Shown here piece by piece: positions 63,954 to 64,000 of a stretch of 64,000 nt of DNA. The position numbers and the translations under genes are program-made. The notes below the pieces were generated by a model. It saw only the letters and a list, made by a program, of their open reading frames with translations, was not told where the DNA came from and made no database searches. The DNA is from Didymella arachidicola (lineage: Eukaryota > Ascomycota > Dothideomycetes > Pleosporales > Didymellaceae): positions 1-64,000 of the forward strand of contig CM049991.1 in assembly GCA_016630955.3 (NCBI GenBank), given 5' to 3'. The number at the start of each line of letters is the position of its first letter. Positions within the stretch are counted from its first letter, which is position 1.

Positions 63954-64000
63954 GATGCAGAACGCAGGAAGTCACATAGGAAGATGTTGGGGATTGCGTG

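Noticed and set aside
1..64000. CRISPR arrays, rRNA or tRNA genes
   Set aside because: The tandem repeats have no unique spacers and the genome is eukaryotic; no stretch could be folded by eye into a convincing tRNA with A and B boxes, and no rRNA-like sequence was seen.

Overview
This is one chromosome end of a filamentous ascomycete (Pezizomycotina; the gene set and very short introns suit a Dothideomycete, but I do not name a genus). The evidence is a CCCTAA telomere array at base 1, a telomere-linked RecQ helicase (TLH) just inside it, GT-AG introns of about 46-57 bases (one of 71), RIP-like C-to-T/G-to-A decay of repeats, and typical fungal genes (HET domain, Zn2Cys6 regulator, GH79, Sec2, Sco1, Lrp1).

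Region 1 (1-1.54 kb): telomere, two copies of a GC-rich hairpin repeat, then about 1.3 kb of extremely pyrimidine-rich simple repeats. Region 2 (1.54-18.9 kb): a head-to-tail array of related genes, all on the minus strand and pointing at the telomere. The telomere-proximal member is an intact TLH with OrsD-like zinc fingers, a tyrosine-recombinase-like core and a RecQ helicase. Behind it lie three helicase-less relatives (called A, B and C here) and the 5' stump of a fourth (D). B and C carry in-frame stops that look like RIP. Between C and D sits a complete pogo/Fot1 transposon with perfect 64-bp inverted repeats and a TA duplication, abutting a RIP-destroyed copy of the same family.

Region 3 (18.9-29 kb): a gene-poor transition holding only one recognisable gene, a three-exon oleate-desaturase-like enzyme. 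Region 4 (29-36.9 kb): an alpha-glucoside-type sugar transporter and a secreted GH79 glucuronidase (convergent), a dead short-chain dehydrogenase, an intact four-exon short-chain dehydrogenase and a decayed transcription-factor fragment. Region 5 (37-54 kb): mostly housekeeping or transport genes: a large membrane protein, SCO1, a DHA1-type MFS transporter, SEC2, LRP1, ketopantoate reductase and an MCT-type MFS transporter. Region 6 (56.5-64 kb): a Zn2Cys6 regulator convergent with a PRISE-type reductase, a secreted TupA/PBP-like protein and a HET-domain protein.

Exon structures were read from the sequence by splice signals and frame; where I give exons, their lengths sum to an intact frame. 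The most interesting part is the array: the TLH and its neighbours look like one gene family whose common core resembles a tyrosine recombinase, with the RecQ helicase present only in the copy next to the telomere.
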